Of a stretch of DNA of 18,610 bases, positions 17,250 to 18,610 are shown in pieces. Position 1 is the stretch's first letter. Each line of letters begins with the position of its first letter. Below the pieces are notes generated by a model, which was not told where the DNA came from, did not search any database, and saw only the letters and a list, made by a program, of their open reading frames with translations. Origin of the DNA: Proteobacteria bacterium UBA6729 (lineage in GTDB: Bacteria; Pseudomonadota; Gammaproteobacteria; Porifericomitales; Porifericomitaceae); assembly GCA_002454015.1 (NCBI GenBank), contig DKIB01000036.1:26246-44855 (forward strand), given 5' to 3'. The position numbers were made by a program, and so were the translations under genes.

Positions 17250-18610
17250 TCTGTAGACAATATTGCCCCGGTCTCCAGACCAAACTCCGCGTACACTCGC
17301 GTGTTGTACCGTTCCAGTGCACCGCGATAGCGCCCGGCCCCGAACCGCAGACTGAAACAGCAGCTCCGATACTCCACACCCACATCAGCCTCCAGCAAGC
17401 GCACCGGCGCCACACCATGCCGCAGGCGGGCCTGCAAACGCAAGGCACGCCACGCCAACCCGCTCACGGAATACACCCCCTGTCGCACCCGGTCGGCACC
17501 GCGCCGCCACCGCCACCCGGCACGTGCAGCTACACCCGCACCGGAGCGATAACGCACCGCCGCATCCAGACGCGAGACCTCCCCCGCATCCAGATGCATC
17601 TCCTGCTCCAGGCTGAATGCCCCCAACCGGTGCAAGGCCAGGGCCTGCACCCAGGGCGCGCTTGACGCCGACCCCTGCAACACGGAATCACGCAGCAAGT
17701 ATACCCTGCCCAGAATCAAATTTCCCCACTCCGCACCGGCAGCATCATACAGGCTGCTGCGTACCGCCACCGCGAGACGACTGGCATCGGCAATGCGGTC
17801 CGGCCCTGCATAGCGGTTTGGCACAAACAGTGCCCGGGCCGAGTCATCCAGGGCTGCCGTGTCGTACAGCGGACGGCCCTGCTGCTCACGATACGGCACG
17901 TACCGGTAGTGCAGACGCGGTTCCAGCAGGCTGAGCCAGCGACCCTGCCACAGCCTGCGCTCCAGAAACAACCCGCTATCCAGTTGCAGCATCGGCACTC
18001 CCATGCCTCCCCCACCCCGGCTGTAGGCCGTGTAGTGCACGCCCAGCTGTGGCATCAGGAAGCCGCCCGGCCGATGCAGCGGCCACTGTATGGATGGCTG
18101 CAACTCCAGACGGCTGCCCACCCCGGTGAAGTGCGCCAGCCGCCCCTGCAGGTGGTAACGCAGCGACTGCCCGACAACCACATCCACCCCCAGCTCCGGC
18201 GCCCGGCCCTGCGGGGCCTCCGCCGCATCCAGCGACTGAAACTCCTGCAGGCGCAGGAAGCCCCGCGCCCGACCCTGCCGATAGGCGAGTTCTGCCCGCT
18301 GTTGCAGATAACGGGTACTGCTGTCCGACAGCTGACTGCCCAAGTCACTGAAGTACCGTCGGTCGGTAACCCGGTCTGCCGCTACACTGAACTCCAGTGG
18401 ACCGCGATGGTGGTGAACCGCAGCCACCAGACGCCCGCGCAGCCGCTGCTCGTAGCGGGCATCCACAGGCAACAGCTCGGCATACAGACGCCCGCCCCCG
18501 GTGTCATGCAGATAGCGATATTCGGTGGCCGACAGCAGCCCGCGCTGTGACATCGCCCGCAGGCTCAGGGTCAGATCACGTTGTGGGGCCAGATTGAAGT
18601 AATACGGCAG
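17246..18610 (-). CDS. lptD: LPS-assembly protein LptD, C-terminal part (5' end outside window)
   Basis: The frame is open to the right edge of the window, so about 454 C-terminal residues are seen; the N-terminal jellyroll and first barrel strands are missing. The visible start PYYFNLAPQRDLTLSLRAMS is the classic LptD block before RGLLSATEYRYL. Alternating beta-strand composition continues to the end. The adjacent cysteines in EYRSCCFSLRFG correspond to the conserved CC pair that forms the interdomain disulfides needed for function. LptD with LptE places lipopolysaccharide in the outer leaflet of the outer membrane. It is the first gene in the visible part of the operon; its stop overlaps the surA start. 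Confidence 0.95.
   Translation of the reverse strand: MPYYFNLAPQRDLTLSLRAMSQRGLLSATEYRYLHDTGGGRLYAELLPVDARYEQRLRGRLVAAVHHHRGPLEFSVAADRVTDRRYFSDLGSQLSDSSTRYLQQRAELAYRQGRARGFLRLQEFQSLDAAEAPQGRAPELGVDVVVGQSLRYHLQGRLAHFTGVGSRLELQPSIQWPLHRPGGFLMPQLGVHYTAYSRGGGGMGVPMLQLDSGLFLERRLWQGRWLSLLEPRLHYRYVPYREQQGRPLYDTAALDDSARALFVPNRYAGPDRIADASRLAVAVRSSLYDAAGAEWGNLILGRVYLLRDSVLQGSASSAPWVQALALHRLGAFSLEQEMHLDAGEVSRLDAAVRYRSGAGVAARAGWRWRRGADRVRQGVYSVSGLAWRALRLQARLRHGVAPVRLLEADVGVEYRSCCFSLRFGAGRYRGALERYNTRVYAEFGLETGAILSTE

Overview
The window reads as chromosomal DNA from a GC-rich gammaproteobacterium. Three conserved gene neighbourhoods support this: lptD-surA-pdxA-rsmA, comM/ubiK facing glnK-amtB, and an OprI/Lpp-type lipoprotein beside an L,D-transpeptidase. 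The content would fit a Chromatiales- or Pseudomonas-like lineage, but I cannot fix the genus. I see no phage, transposase, CRISPR array, tRNA or rRNA. Almost every base is coding or lies in a short spacer.

Left part (1-6700). The window opens in the 3' end of a class I/II aminotransferase gene whose tail is tandemly duplicated in a 198-bp unit. An OprI/Lpp-like murein lipoprotein gene with a recognisable promoter follows on the + strand. Converging on it is a three-gene - strand operon: membrane-fusion protein, RND efflux permease and LysM/YkuD L,D-transpeptidase. All its junctions are 4-base stop/start overlaps. A secreted phytase-like (esterase-like) protein is divergent from this operon, with only 40 bp between the start codons.

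Middle part (6700-12200). moaB, comM (yifB) and ubiK lie on the - strand. Facing them are glnK and amtB, which overlap by ATGA. The 385-bp gap between ubiK and glnK holds a decayed, internally deleted copy of the amtB 3' end and the sequence just beyond it, which I regard as the best find in the window. After amtB comes an unusual protein with a degenerate and an intact cyclic-nucleotide-binding domain fused to a rhodanese domain.

Right part (12200-18610). A tight - strand operon runs lptD (5' end outside the window), surA, pdxA, rsmA/ksgA, and then dctQ-dctM, the two membrane subunits of a TRAP transporter. No DctP binding protein is in the window. The TRAP pair sits where apaG-apaH follows ksgA in E. 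coli.

How the genes fit together. Several products act at the envelope: LptD and SurA in outer-membrane assembly, OprI-like lipoprotein and L,D-transpeptidase in tethering outer membrane to peptidoglycan, and the RND pump in export. GlnK-AmtB handle ammonium sensing and uptake. PdxA, UbiK and MoaB serve cofactor (PLP, ubiquinone, molybdopterin) synthesis. I found no clear new multi-gene system. The most unusual items are the amtB ghost, the cNMP-binding/rhodanese fusion beside amtB, the transpeptidase translationally coupled to an efflux pump, and the orphan TRAP pair.
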